From: UBA11986 sp031402435
Lineage (GTDB): Bacteria > Bacteroidota > Ignavibacteria > UBA10030 > UBA6906
DNA: 64,000 bases
Assembly: GCA_031402435.1 (NCBI GenBank)
Contig: JANNSJ010000006.1
Coordinates: 4,665 to 68,664, forward strand
Reading direction: 5' to 3'
Shown one piece after another: positions 52,468 through 62,012 of the stretch; the stretch's first letter is position 1, and each line of letters begins with the position of its first letter. The notes under the pieces are model-generated. The model searched no databases, was not told where the DNA came from, and saw only the letters and a list, made by a program, of their open reading frames with translations. Position numbers and translations under genes: made by a program.

Positions 52468-53156
52468 GCGTTCTGCAACGAGCGCTTGAATTGAACGAGA
52501 TCTTCAATTGTGCGAGCATCTTCCAGCCTGTACTCACCAATGCGTCGTCGTTCAAGCGAGGACAAGTACGCGCCGCAACCCAACCGTTGACCGATGTCAT
52601 CTGCAAGTGTACGGATGTATGTACCTTTCGAGCAGACAACATTAATGTTCACATCCGGCAAACAAATCTCTTCCGGCGTTATGGAAGTGATGAACACCTC
52701 GCGTGGTTTTCGATCAACGACACGTCCCTTGCGCGCATACTTATACAGTCGTTTACCACCGACCTTTGCCGCCGACCACATCGGAGGAACCTGTATCTGT
52801 GGCCCGACGAACGTTCTGAGGGTAGAGACAACCGCATCAGCGGAAATGCCTTCGAGACTACGTGCCTCAATAACCTCGGTCTCGGAATCAAAACTCTCCG
52901 TACGTCCTCCGAGCGTGATCGTTGCTGCATATTCCTTTTCAAGACCAACGAACTTGTCAATCTCTTTCGTCATCTTCCCTGTGCAAACAATCATCAGGCC
53001 GGTTGCAAGCGGGTCGAGCGAACCTGCGTGACCGATCTTTTCGAAATGGAAGATACTCCTCATTTTTGCCACGACGTCGAATGATGTCCACCCCGACGGT
53101 TTACGTACGAGGAACATTTCCCCTTCAGCAAGACTGAATTGCCTATCGAGGATCAT
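52464..53156 (-). CDS. truB: tRNA pseudouridine-55 synthase, short form
   Basis: 230 aa from ATG 53156. Catalytic Asp in GHAGSLDPLATGLM, with KPSGWTSFDVV, CSKGTYIRTLADDIG and YLSSLERRRIG. It makes pseudouridine 55 in tRNA. There is no C-terminal PUA domain, as in the shorter TruB forms. A long upstream frame to 53276 overlaps rbfA and is rejected. It overlaps rbfA by 14 bases. Confidence 0.93.
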   Translation of the reverse strand: MILDRQFSLAEGEMFLVRKPSGWTSFDVVAKMRSIFHFEKIGHAGSLDPLATGLMIVCTGKMTKEIDKFVGLEKEYAATITLGGRTESFDSETEVIEARSLEGISADAVVSTLRTFVGPQIQVPPMWSAAKVGGKRLYKYARKGRVVDRKPREVFITSITPEEICLPDVNINVVCSKGTYIRTLADDIGQRLGCGAYLSSLERRRIGEYRLEDARTIEDLVQFKRSLQNA

Positions 53157-53505
53157 CTTTCTTCTCGTCTTCATGAATCTTGTTGAGGAGGCGGTTAATC
53201 CGGTCCACTTCTTCCAAGGTATCGTCGAGATAAAATTGGAGTGATGGAGCAAACTTGAGTTGCACATGTGACGCAACCAGACCCCGCATATGATGCTTCT
53301 CGCCCTCGAGCATTTTCATCGCCCGCTCCTTCATCACCTCACTGCCAAACACGCTGAAATACACCTTGGCAATCTTCAAATCCGGCGTCATCTTCACGTC
53401 GGTTACCGTGATGAACCCGTTCGATGGGTCGTTGTAGTCACGGATAAGAATCTCGGCGATCCGCTCCTTGACAACGGAAGCAACCCGTTCCGTACGAATA
53501 GACAT
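53143..53505 (-). CDS. rbfA: Ribosome-binding factor A
   Basis: 120 aa KH-like protein. RTERVASVVKERIAEIL, ITVTDVKMTPDLKIAKVYFSVFG and PSLQFYLDDTLEEVDRINRLL are typical. It matures the 16S rRNA 5' end in the 30S subunit. Confidence 0.96.
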   Translation of the reverse strand: MSIRTERVASVVKERIAEILIRDYNDPSNGFITVTDVKMTPDLKIAKVYFSVFGSEVMKERAMKMLEGEKHHMRGLVASHVQLKFAPSLQFYLDDTLEEVDRINRLLNKIHEDEKKDDPR

Positions 53506-53532
53506 TGTCCCCTACTTTCCCTTCCAGGAGGA

Positions 53533-56193
53533 TTAGAGCTTCCTCTTGGATTCAACAATCTTGAACGCTTCGATCGTGTCACCGACCTTGATGTCATTGA
53601 AGCCTTCGAGTCCGATACCACACTCGAATCCTGCTTCCACTTCACGCACATCTTCCTTGAACCGCTTGAGCGACGAAATCCCGCCTTCGAATACCTGGAT
53701 GCCATCGCGAACAAGGCGCACCTTGTTATTGCGCATCATCTTGCCGTCCAGTACGTGGCAGCCGGCGATGTTCCCGATCTTCGGTACTTTGAAGACCTCC
53801 CTGACTTCAACGGTAGCGGTGACTTCTTCCTTCTTTTCCGGCGCCAGCAAGCCTTCCAAAGCATTGTGGATGTCGTTGATGGCATCATAGATAATGTTGT
53901 ATGTCCGGATATCAACCTTTTCCTTTTCCGAAAGCCGACGGGCATTCAGATTGGGACGAACGCGGAATCCAATGATAACAGCCTGCGAAGCTGCGGCAAG
54001 CATGATATCAGATTCGGAAATAGTACCGACGCCGCTGTGAATCACGCGCAGTTTTACTTCTGCGTGGGCGATCTTCATCAACGAATCAGAGAGCGCTTCG
54101 ACTGAACCATCCACGTCACCCTTGACGATGACGTTCAGTTCCTTGACCTGGCCCTCTTTGATCTGTTGCGAGATGTCATCAAGCGTTGTCAGGCGAATCT
54201 GCCGGAAGTCCTGTTCACGTTTGAGTTGCTGTCGCTTCAAACTGATCTCGCGTGCTTCACGGTCTGAATCAAGGACGATAAAGATATCTCCAGCTTGCGG
54301 AAAACCATCAAGACCGGTGAGTTGTACCGGTGTTGAAGGGGTTGCTGCTTCCACACGCTTCCCGCGTTCGTCAAACATAGCCCGCACTTTGCCACTGTAG
54401 ATACCTGCGATAAACGGATCACCAACACGCAAGGTGCCCTTTTGCACAAGGACGGTTGCCGTGATGCCCTTTCCTTTGTCCAGTTGGGCTTCAACAATGG
54501 TACCGCGGGCATTGCGATTCGCGTTTGCTTTCAGGTCAAGGATCTCTGCTTCAAGCGCGAGTTTCTCAAGAAGCAATTCCACATTCTTCCCTGTCCGGGC
54601 GGACAACTCAACAGATTGATACTTTCCGCCCCATTCCTCAACAAGGACATTTTTTTCCGAGAGCTGCTGCTTTATTTTGTCAGGATTCGAATCCGGTTTA
54701 TCAACCTTATTGATGGCGATAATGATCGGAACATTTGCTGCCTGTGCATGACTGATTGCTTCGAGTGTCTGAGGCATGACGCTGTCATCTGCCGCTACCA
54801 CCAGCACAACGATATCTGTTATCTGCGCGCCACGGGCACGCATGGCAGTGAAGGCCTCGTGGCCGGGCGTGTCAAGGAATGTAATATTGCTGCCGGAACT
54901 GGTCGTGACCTCGTACGCGCCGATGTGCTGCGTAATTCCTCCTGCTTCGCCGGCGACAACGTTTGCACGCCGGATGTAATCCAGGAGCGACGTCTTTCCA
55001 TGATCGACATGACCCATGATGGTAACAACCGGAGGGCGACGAGTCAATGATTCAAGCGGATCAGGATCGTCCTTGATCGAATCTTCTTCCGTAATCTCGG
55101 TGTAGAAGCTGACTTCAAATCCAAATTCGTCCGAGACAAGCGTGATAGTGTCCTTATCGAGGCGCTGGTTGATCGACACCATGATGCCGAGTTCCATACA
55201 CTTCTTGATGACCTCACTGACATCCACATGCATGAGGTTTGCAATGTCATTCACCGACACAAACTCCGTAACACGGAGGCGACCCTTCTCCAGTTCTGCT
55301 TCCTGCTGGATCCTGAATTCTTCCTCTTCACGCTCCTTTTTCTTTCGCTTCCTGAGGACAGTCCGTCCGCTCACGGACGTGTCGTCCATGGCAGCGAATG
55401 TCCTGCGGATCGCATCGTTTACTTCCGCCTGATCGATCTCTTTGTGGCGCAGTTTCTTCTTCTTTTTCTTTTTGCGGTCGAGATCATCCACCTCCCCGGT
55501 TTTCGCCTCAACAATCTCCTCGCGCAGCTTCTTCTTTTTCTTTTTTCTCTTGTGGGCGTCGTCAGACTCCACGACGCCGGAAACTGGCGCAGGGGTGCCT
55601 TCCTTGACGGCAGTTTTCCTGGCAGGCGCCGCCTTCTTAGGAACCAGATCCATCCGTCCTTTGATGGTAAGCCCGACTTTTGTACTACGCTCCTTCTCCA
55701 ATGGAGACAAATGTCGTTCCTTCGGCTTTACCTCTGAAGTTTCAACATCCGGAGTTGTTGGAGATTCGACTGCCTCCGATGTTTCTTCCGCTTCGGCCTC
55801 CACCTGTTCAGTAACAGACTCAGGTTGTGCGTCTGTGGTAACTTCGGGCTTATCAACCGACGAAGCAATCTCGCCGCTTGTCGTTACGGCGGGCGGTGCA
55901 GCAGCGTGAACAGCAGGTTGAGACGGAGGAGCAACCGGTTCCTCAATTTTCTTCTCTACCTTCTTTTTACTTTCCTTTATTTCGGCCATCTTCCGCTGAT
56001 GTTTCTCGGCGGAATCCTTCTCCTTTTTGAAGTGGACAAGAATATCTCTCATCATGTCGTCATCAACGCTCGACATATGATTCTTGATCTCATGTCCCTT
56101 CTTCCGCAGGAAATCGACCAGCGTTTCGTGCGAAAGGTTGAGCTCTGTCGCGAGTTTGTAAACTTTCTTCTTTTTTTCTACTGTTTCAGCCAT
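53533..56193 (-). CDS. infB: Translation initiation factor IF-2
   Basis: 886 aa. IF2_N-like start (KVYKLATELNLSHETLVDFL), then about 330 low-complexity residues rich in Glu, Pro, Thr and Lys with two poly-lysine tracts (about residues 215-250), and the GTPase domain with GHVDHGKTS, DTPGHEAF and NKVDKP, followed by domains II-IV. It brings initiator tRNA to the 30S subunit. It lies 44 bases after nusA. Confidence 0.97.
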   Translation of the reverse strand: MAETVEKKKKVYKLATELNLSHETLVDFLRKKGHEIKNHMSSVDDDMMRDILVHFKKEKDSAEKHQRKMAEIKESKKKVEKKIEEPVAPPSQPAVHAAAPPAVTTSGEIASSVDKPEVTTDAQPESVTEQVEAEAEETSEAVESPTTPDVETSEVKPKERHLSPLEKERSTKVGLTIKGRMDLVPKKAAPARKTAVKEGTPAPVSGVVESDDAHKRKKKKKKLREEIVEAKTGEVDDLDRKKKKKKKLRHKEIDQAEVNDAIRRTFAAMDDTSVSGRTVLRKRKKKEREEEEFRIQQEAELEKGRLRVTEFVSVNDIANLMHVDVSEVIKKCMELGIMVSINQRLDKDTITLVSDEFGFEVSFYTEITEEDSIKDDPDPLESLTRRPPVVTIMGHVDHGKTSLLDYIRRANVVAGEAGGITQHIGAYEVTTSSGSNITFLDTPGHEAFTAMRARGAQITDIVVLVVAADDSVMPQTLEAISHAQAANVPIIIAINKVDKPDSNPDKIKQQLSEKNVLVEEWGGKYQSVELSARTGKNVELLLEKLALEAEILDLKANANRNARGTIVEAQLDKGKGITATVLVQKGTLRVGDPFIAGIYSGKVRAMFDERGKRVEAATPSTPVQLTGLDGFPQAGDIFIVLDSDREAREISLKRQQLKREQDFRQIRLTTLDDISQQIKEGQVKELNVIVKGDVDGSVEALSDSLMKIAHAEVKLRVIHSGVGTISESDIMLAAASQAVIIGFRVRPNLNARRLSEKEKVDIRTYNIIYDAINDIHNALEGLLAPEKKEEVTATVEVREVFKVPKIGNIAGCHVLDGKMMRNNKVRLVRDGIQVFEGGISSLKRFKEDVREVEAGFECGIGLEGFNDIKVGDTIEAFKIVESKRKL

Positions 56194-56237
56194 TCATTCC
56201 TTTGGTGAACACTCACCGTAGCTACCGTGATTTCGTC

Positions 56238-57608
56238 TTACTCGTGTTTCTCGGTCTGTTCCGCTGGTGCTTCCTCTGTTGCCGGAGCTTCTTCGGCCTT
56301 GACGGGAGGCGCTGTCACTGCTTCAGTCTCTTCCTCGGCAGCCTCTTCTTCCTCATCGTCATCATCTTCATCTACTTCGGCCTCGTCGAGATCTCGCTGC
56401 ATCATCTCACGGATTTCATCAATCTTCTCCTGCGTCAGGCCTTCAATCGCAAGAAGCGTCTCATCTTCAGCCTCAATGACTTCATTCGCTGTATCCATTC
56501 CGGCATTGATGAGCTTCATGTACAGATCTTCACCCAATTCCTCCTTGAAGTCGATAAGCTCGATATCGTACTCTTCCTCACCACCTTCTTTAATCAGGTT
56601 GATTTCGAATCCAGTCAACTTCGAAGCCAAACGAATATTCTGACCGTTCCGGCCGATGGCAAGAGAAACTTGATCCGCTGCCACGAGAACTTCAGCAGTT
56701 TTTGCTTCCTTGTCAAGCTTCACGCCTTTGAGTTTTGCGGGAGCAAGTGACCGCTGGATGAAGGTCTCCGGCTGGTCGCTGTAGTTGATGACGTCAATAT
56801 TTTCATTGTTGAGTTCACGCACGATGGTGTGAATGCGAACGCCTTTCATTCCAACACACGCACCAACAGCATCAATACGATCATCATGAGACTCGACGGC
56901 GACCTTTGCCCGTTCGCCGGGTTCACGCGCGATCGTCTTGATCTCGATGATGCCATCGTAGATTTCGGGGATTTCCATTTCAAAGAGCTTGGAAAGGAAC
57001 TTCGTATCCGCCCGCGAGACGATGACAACGGGTGATCCGGAGTTCTTTCGCACTTCCTTGATCACGGCACGAATGGTATCGCCTTTTTTGTAGCGCTCCT
57101 TGAATATCTGCTCGCCCTTTGGCAGTACCAGTTCATTCCGGTTGTGATTGATCAGGATTTCATTTCTCCGGATCTGGTAGATCTCACCGACAACGATATC
57201 ACCGATGGTATTGCTGTACTCGTTGTAGACAATCTCACGTTCGATCTCTTTGATGCGCTGGTTCAGATTTTGCTTTGCACTGACGACCAGGCGGCGGCCA
57301 AAAGATACAAGAGGAACAACTTCAACGCAGTCTTCCCCTACATCCAGATCTTCTCCCGTGATCTGCTTTGCTGCAGCCTTGTCAATCTGGGTCATGGGAT
57401 TCTCCACCACATCCACAACCTCGCGCTCATAGAAGATTTCTATATCGCCTTTGTCCATGTTTACCACTACATCGAACTTGGCTTCCTGACCGTACTTCTT
57501 GCGTACCATCATCGAAAAAACGTCTTCGACAATGCCCGTCAGAATATCCTTATCGATTCCTTTTTCACGAACCATCTGCGAGAATGATTCGACAATCTCC
57601 GAGTTCAT
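56238..57608 (-). CDS. nusA: Transcription termination/antitermination factor NusA
   Basis: 456 aa. N-terminal RNA polymerase-binding domain, S1 (GDIVVGEIYQIRRNEILINH), two KH domains (GACVGMKGVRIHTIV and AIGRNGQNIRLASKLTG), one short helical domain, and a C-terminal tail with a long run of Asp and Glu. It controls pausing and termination. It lies 36 bases after rimP. Confidence 0.97.
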   Translation of the reverse strand: MNSEIVESFSQMVREKGIDKDILTGIVEDVFSMMVRKKYGQEAKFDVVVNMDKGDIEIFYEREVVDVVENPMTQIDKAAAKQITGEDLDVGEDCVEVVPLVSFGRRLVVSAKQNLNQRIKEIEREIVYNEYSNTIGDIVVGEIYQIRRNEILINHNRNELVLPKGEQIFKERYKKGDTIRAVIKEVRKNSGSPVVIVSRADTKFLSKLFEMEIPEIYDGIIEIKTIAREPGERAKVAVESHDDRIDAVGACVGMKGVRIHTIVRELNNENIDVINYSDQPETFIQRSLAPAKLKGVKLDKEAKTAEVLVAADQVSLAIGRNGQNIRLASKLTGFEINLIKEGGEEEYDIELIDFKEELGEDLYMKLINAGMDTANEVIEAEDETLLAIEGLTQEKIDEIREMMQRDLDEAEVDEDDDDEEEEAAEEETEAVTAPPVKAEEAPATEEAPAEQTEKHE

Positions 57609-57644
57609 TACAACCTCCTCATGGAAAATAATCCAACGACATCT

Positions 57645-58097
57645 TTACCACGGAGCCACTACACGGGCTTCCACGATCGTATCAAGTCCTATCGATTCCC
57701 GCGTGCTGTTCTTTCCGGATGAAAGCACAATTTCCTTTTCATCCATAGATTCCATTTTGCCGACCACGTCACGCTCCACATCCTCTGAGCATACCCTTAT
57801 CGACAACTGTCGCCCGACATGCTTTTTGTATTGCCATAAGAATTTCAAGGGCCGCGCAATACCAGGGGATGAAACGGTAAGTCGATAAGAACCCTTGATA
57901 ACTCCCGATGCTTCAATCATGCCTTCGACTTCCCGGCTCACTTCCGAACACATCTCTGTGGTCACACCCTGTTCGGCATCAATGAAAACTTCAACGGACT
58001 TCCCATTCCCTTCACCCTTGATGACCAAGTCAATCAAATGCACACCATGTTTCGATATGCAATCCTCAATGAAACTCTCTAATTCAGCCACAGCCAT
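57645..58097 (-). CDS. rimP: Ribosome maturation factor RimP
   Basis: 150 aa from ATG 58097, after rejecting a longer frame to 58169 that crosses a hairpin. LIDLVIKGEGNGKSVEVFID, EVSREVEGMIEASGVI and YRLTVSSPGIARPLKF are typical. It helps assemble the 30S subunit. It is first in the rimP-nusA-infB operon. Confidence 0.94.
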   Translation of the reverse strand: MAVAELESFIEDCISKHGVHLIDLVIKGEGNGKSVEVFIDAEQGVTTEMCSEVSREVEGMIEASGVIKGSYRLTVSSPGIARPLKFLWQYKKHVGRQLSIRVCSEDVERDVVGKMESMDEKEIVLSSGKNSTRESIGLDTIVEARVVAPW

Positions 58098-58136
58098 GAG
58101 ATTTTGAAGGGAAGCGTGGGTCGAAGCAAATAAAAA

Positions 58137-58153
58137 TAGCCCAAATCGGGCTA
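58137..58153 (-). terminator. Hairpin with T-run in the rimP leader
   Basis: TAGCCC / GGGCTA with a 5-base loop, followed by TTTTTA on the minus strand. It can end the thioesterase transcript, but it also lies downstream of the predicted rimP promoter and so could attenuate that operon. Confidence 0.75.
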
Positions 58154-58168
58154 CAAAATTACTGCACA

Positions 58169-58197
58169 AAGGTACTCAGATGGACGTCCAAAAGCAA
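58169..58197 (-). promoter_or_regulatory. Promoter of the rimP-nusA-infB operon
   Basis: TTGCTT (58192-58197), 17 bases, TACCTT (58169-58174) on the minus strand. Start near 58162, about 65 bases before rimP, with the hairpin in between. Confidence 0.5.
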
Positions 58198-58218
58198 GAG
58201 AATTATTGATTGGATTAA

Positions 58219-58683
58219 CTAGATGAGTGTCGTAGGGATTGTTATCAGGGCATTATCGCTTTCAAATTTACGAATAACACCCCGGAATTCATTCGGGACT
58301 TGCATCGGACGGTTTGTTCTGAAATCCAGCCAAACATGAAATGAGACATTCTCAGCAATAGCCGTCTTTGTTTGTGCATGCTCCAACATTCCTTCAAATG
58401 CGAAGCTGGTGTCACGGATGAATGATATCCGCGTGTACACATCAAGAGTGTCATCAAATCTTGCCGGAGAGCGATAATCAATTTCGTTGCGCACCACTAC
58501 TACCTTTGACTCATGTTGAATGGAATTGACGTCGATCTTCACGCCGACGTGTTCGAGATAGGCGACCCGTCCTACCTCAAAGTACAGCAGATAGTTTGCA
58601 TTGTGGACAACACCCTGCCAATCAATCTCGTAGTTGCGGACACGCACCTGCGTTTTGAACTTGAACTTTGACTTATCCAGCAT
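58219..58683 (-). CDS. Acyl-CoA thioesterase, 4HBT/YbgC family
   Basis: 154 aa hot-dog fold. VRNYEIDWQGVVHNANYLLYFEVGR holds the catalytic Asp and the variant of the DxxGHVNN motif. It cleaves acyl-CoA thioesters; substrate unknown. It follows the threonine aldolase gene by 2 bases. Confidence 0.9.
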   Translation of the reverse strand: MLDKSKFKFKTQVRVRNYEIDWQGVVHNANYLLYFEVGRVAYLEHVGVKIDVNSIQHESKVVVVRNEIDYRSPARFDDTLDVYTRISFIRDTSFAFEGMLEHAQTKTAIAENVSFHVWLDFRTNRPMQVPNEFRGVIRKFESDNALITIPTTLI

Positions 58684-58685
58684 GA

Positions 58686-59717
58686 TCAGTGAAATGTTTG
58701 TTTGATGATTTGCGCTGCGTGTTTCACCTGCTCTGGAGATACATCCATGTGCGTTACAGCCCGAACGCCCATGTAATTTCCTAATGTAAGGAGAATGCCC
58801 TTTGACTTCAGGTGCGCAAGCACTTCGTCCGGTGTCTTCCCGAGATTCTCCAAGTTGATGATAACGATGTTTGTCTGTACCGACTCCAGGTCGATACCAA
58901 AGCCACGGATCGAAGCTAGCTCTTGAGCGAGGTATTTGGCGTTGACATGATCATCCTTCAGTCTGCTGACATTGTTCTCAAGTGCGTAGAGTCCAGCCGC
59001 CGCAAGAACGCCAGCCTGTCGCATCCCACCGCCGAAAATCTTCCGGTATCGCCGCGCATCAGCTATGAACTCCGCAGGTCCGGCAATAACAGATCCTACC
59101 GGAGCACCGAGCCCCTTCGAGAGACATACCGAGACAGAGTCGAAATGAGAAGCATATTCTTTTGGAGAGATACCGGTTTCTGCGCAGGCATTCCACAACC
59201 GGGCTCCATCGAGATGAAACTTGATCGCTTCGTTCTTTGCAAGTGCGCTCACCGATTTGATGATGTCAATCGGAATGATTGTGCCGCCGGCCCTGTTGTG
59301 CGTATTCTCCATGCAAATGAGTCTCGTCCTCGGCATGTAGTACGCCTTTGGTCGAATCGCCCGCTTCACGTCGTTTACTGTGAATGCTCCATGCTTCCCT
59401 TCTATGGTGTACACTTGCACGTTGGAAAGAAATGCAATCGCTGCCGTCTCATAATTGAAGACGTGACAACCCTTCTCCGCGATTACTTCGTCACCCGGCT
59501 GTGTGTGAACCTTGATGCATATCTGGTTCCCCATTGTTCCGCTTGGAACGAAGAGAGCTGCTTCTTTGCCGAGGAGTTCAGCCACATTCTGCTGTAATTT
59601 GTTGACGGTTGGATCTTCGCCGAACACATCATCACCTACTTGAGCTTCGGCCATTGCCTTGCGCATGCCGGGAGATGGCTTGGTAACGGTATCACTTCGC
59701 AGGTCTATGAATTCCAT
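58686..59717 (-). CDS. ltaE: Low-specificity L-threonine aldolase
   Basis: 343 aa PLP enzyme. IDLRSDTVTKPSPGMRKAM and DDVFGEDPTVNKLQ at the N-terminus, ENTHNRAGG, FHLDGARLWNA, and the Schiff-base lysine in SVCLSKGLGAPVGS. It splits threonine or allo-threonine to glycine and acetaldehyde. The start at MEFIDLRSD overlaps the lnt end by 26 bases; a longer frame has no family similarity. Confidence 0.95.
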   Translation of the reverse strand: MEFIDLRSDTVTKPSPGMRKAMAEAQVGDDVFGEDPTVNKLQQNVAELLGKEAALFVPSGTMGNQICIKVHTQPGDEVIAEKGCHVFNYETAAIAFLSNVQVYTIEGKHGAFTVNDVKRAIRPKAYYMPRTRLICMENTHNRAGGTIIPIDIIKSVSALAKNEAIKFHLDGARLWNACAETGISPKEYASHFDSVSVCLSKGLGAPVGSVIAGPAEFIADARRYRKIFGGGMRQAGVLAAAGLYALENNVSRLKDDHVNAKYLAQELASIRGFGIDLESVQTNIVIINLENLGKTPDEVLAHLKSKGILLTLGNYMGVRAVTHMDVSPEQVKHAAQIIKQTFH

Positions 59718-61404
59718 CTTGTTGTCTCTTCTTGTTAAGTACCTTCTGTCCAAGGGCTGCAGCGATGAACATTCCGCCAATGAACAGGCACACACTTCCC
59801 AGCCAATCCCCATGCTCGCTGTAAAATGTCAATTCAGTGCTGCGGCCAATTGTTCGTGAGAGCGTTGCTTCCGTAAACAGCTCCGTTGCATCATAGACAT
59901 GGCCGTATGGATCAATGTAGCATGAGATGCCACCCACCGCGCAGCGCGCAATCCATCGTCTGTTTTCTATCGCTCTGAGAATTGAAAACCGCTGGTGCTG
60001 GTACGCACCGGACATCTTCGCCCACCAACTATCAATGGTAATCAGTGCGATGAACTCCGCCCCCTTCCTCACGAACGCAGCTACCAGATCAGGGTAAACG
60101 GATTCGTAGCATATGAGGGCGTTGAAGCGGGTACCTGTTTTCTTCTCTGTAAAGATAACTGAATCACGTCCAATTTGCCAACCCCCAATGCCCACACCCC
60201 ACCGAAGAAAGTCGAATACATAAAATGCATCTGCATACGGAACACGTTCGGCAATCGGTACCATCTTCATCTTTCCGTACCAGGGAGTTTCCTGAACACC
60301 CGGTTGAAAAAATGCCGCTGCGTTATATGCATCGTAGCGTTCGCCATTCACAAGACGCTTCGCGCTTGGGGGAGCCTTCGTTGAATCTTGGTAGTATACC
60401 GCCTGTGGCAGGCCGCTCAAGACTGGTACACCGATCATATTAATACGATCCCGAAGGTAGTCACGTGTCGGTGCATTTTCTTTTGTCAGCACGAAATACG
60501 GAATCGCTGTCTCCGGCCAGAGGACAAGATCAGGACTCGGCTTCGAGGAATCGTTCATCAACTGTTGTGTGAGATCGAGATGCATGTCGATTGTCTTAAG
60601 TCCGGACTTCGTCCATTTCTCCCATGGATCAAGATTCGCCTGAACAATGCCGACGGTGATTGTCTTCTCCGGAAGAGACTTCGGTGCCTGCGAGAGAACG
60701 ATCCCGCCATACACTCTTGGCAGCAAGTACACAGCAATGATTGTCGCTGATAATATCACACTTGATCGTGATAACGGCTTCCACCGTTCATGCGCCAGTT
60801 GCGAGTACAGAATGAACGCAAGAACGTTGATGACGCCGATCCAGAACGAGAGTCCAAGAACACCGGTTGCACTTATGAACTGTATCCCAGCAAGGTTGAA
60901 CGTCTGACTGTTGCCGATCGTAATCCACGGAAACGACCATTCGCTCAATGTATGCGAATACTCATATCCGACCCAGAGGAACGGCAGAGCAATCAGAGCG
61001 GCCCAATTGCCAAGATATTTTCGGGCAAGGACATATCCGGATGCAGGCAGAAAGTAAAACAGCGGATGTACAATCATTGTGACTGCACCGGCAATCATCA
61101 TGTACGGATCGTGCATGTGCGCGTAGCCGCCCGTCCAATTCAGAGTGATGAGATGAAAGACGAAGAAGGTGAGATAGGAATATCGAAGGGACGCCCCCAT
61201 CTCGTCGATATCTGCAAGAACAATCAGCCATGGAACAAGTCCAAAGCATGCAAGGATGCCAAGAGGAAACGGCGGAAAGGAAAGTCCAAGCATGATACCC
61301 GAAAGAACACACAACGCTGCTCGCACGCGGAATTGTTGCTTTCGCTTCGCCCTGTCTGCCTCCATTTCATATGAATGCCCTGACTTACGGGAGAACAAAC
61401 TCAC
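59692..61404 (-). CDS. lnt: Apolipoprotein N-acyltransferase
   Basis: 570 aa. Six to eight N-terminal membrane helices (about 25-235) and a periplasmic nitrilase-like domain with Glu in VLWPETAIPYF and the catalytic Cys in ALICYESVYPDL. It adds the third acyl chain to lipoproteins, fitting the lipoproteins in this window. It overlaps the PAP2 gene by 4 bases. Confidence 0.94.
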   Translation of the reverse strand: MSLFSRKSGHSYEMEADRAKRKQQFRVRAALCVLSGIMLGLSFPPFPLGILACFGLVPWLIVLADIDEMGASLRYSYLTFFVFHLITLNWTGGYAHMHDPYMMIAGAVTMIVHPLFYFLPASGYVLARKYLGNWAALIALPFLWVGYEYSHTLSEWSFPWITIGNSQTFNLAGIQFISATGVLGLSFWIGVINVLAFILYSQLAHERWKPLSRSSVILSATIIAVYLLPRVYGGIVLSQAPKSLPEKTITVGIVQANLDPWEKWTKSGLKTIDMHLDLTQQLMNDSSKPSPDLVLWPETAIPYFVLTKENAPTRDYLRDRINMIGVPVLSGLPQAVYYQDSTKAPPSAKRLVNGERYDAYNAAAFFQPGVQETPWYGKMKMVPIAERVPYADAFYVFDFLRWGVGIGGWQIGRDSVIFTEKKTGTRFNALICYESVYPDLVAAFVRKGAEFIALITIDSWWAKMSGAYQHQRFSILRAIENRRWIARCAVGGISCYIDPYGHVYDATELFTEATLSRTIGRSTELTFYSEHGDWLGSVCLFIGGMFIAAALGQKVLNKKRQQDGIHRPAK

Positions 61405-62012
61405 TTGGTCTTCCCTTCAGTCGAGTGCCGGGCCTTTCGAAGAGGAAACGAACGTTCAAGATTACTCCACGTCCAAATTACAAACAACGCAATGGCGGTT
61501 CCCAGAACGGCGCCAGCGAGTATGTCAGAAGGATAGTGGACGCCAACAGCGGGACGTGACAAAGCAACAAGGCTGGCCCAACCAAGGAACCACCATTTGC
61601 CTTTCGGAAAGTAATAGAAGAAGACTGTGCCGACAGCAAAATTGTTTACAGCATGTGATGAGGGGAACGACTTTCCCGGCCCGCAATCCACCAGCATGTG
61701 AATTCCCTGGATGATCGGGACTCCGTCAACCTCATGACACGGGCGCGGGCGGCTGACCCATTCTTTGATAAAGGCGCTATTGATTTTATCGGCAAAGAAA
61801 ATAACGGGAATGATCATGATAGCAACTGTGCGGCCGGCTCTTCCTCCCTTTACAAGCAGCCAAAGCCAGACAATGATGAGTGGAATCCTGATAGCCCAGA
61901 ATTTATCGTAGTCCGTAATGATTGGCCAGAGAACGTCACTGACCGGATTACTCAACGTCTGATTAATGAAGAGGAAGATTGCCTTGTCAATGGAATACAG
62001 GAATTCAATCAC
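61401..62012 (-). CDS. PAP2-family membrane phosphatase
   Basis: 203 aa with about six helices. The three phosphatase motifs are visible: KEWVSRPRP, FPSSHAVNN and SRPAVGVHYPSD with its catalytic His. Such enzymes remove phosphate from undecaprenyl pyrophosphate or phosphatidate. Start and stop overlap the DedA and Lnt genes, so all three are coupled. Confidence 0.93.
   Translation of the reverse strand: MIEFLYSIDKAIFLFINQTLSNPVSDVLWPIITDYDKFWAIRIPLIIVWLWLLVKGGRAGRTVAIMIIPVIFFADKINSAFIKEWVSRPRPCHEVDGVPIIQGIHMLVDCGPGKSFPSSHAVNNFAVGTVFFYYFPKGKWWFLGWASLVALSRPAVGVHYPSDILAGAVLGTAIALFVIWTWSNLERSFPLRKARHSTEGKTK

Noticed and set aside
52440..52500. FMN riboswitch upstream of ribF
   Set aside because: ribF overlaps truB, leaving no room for a riboswitch, and no conserved elements are seen.
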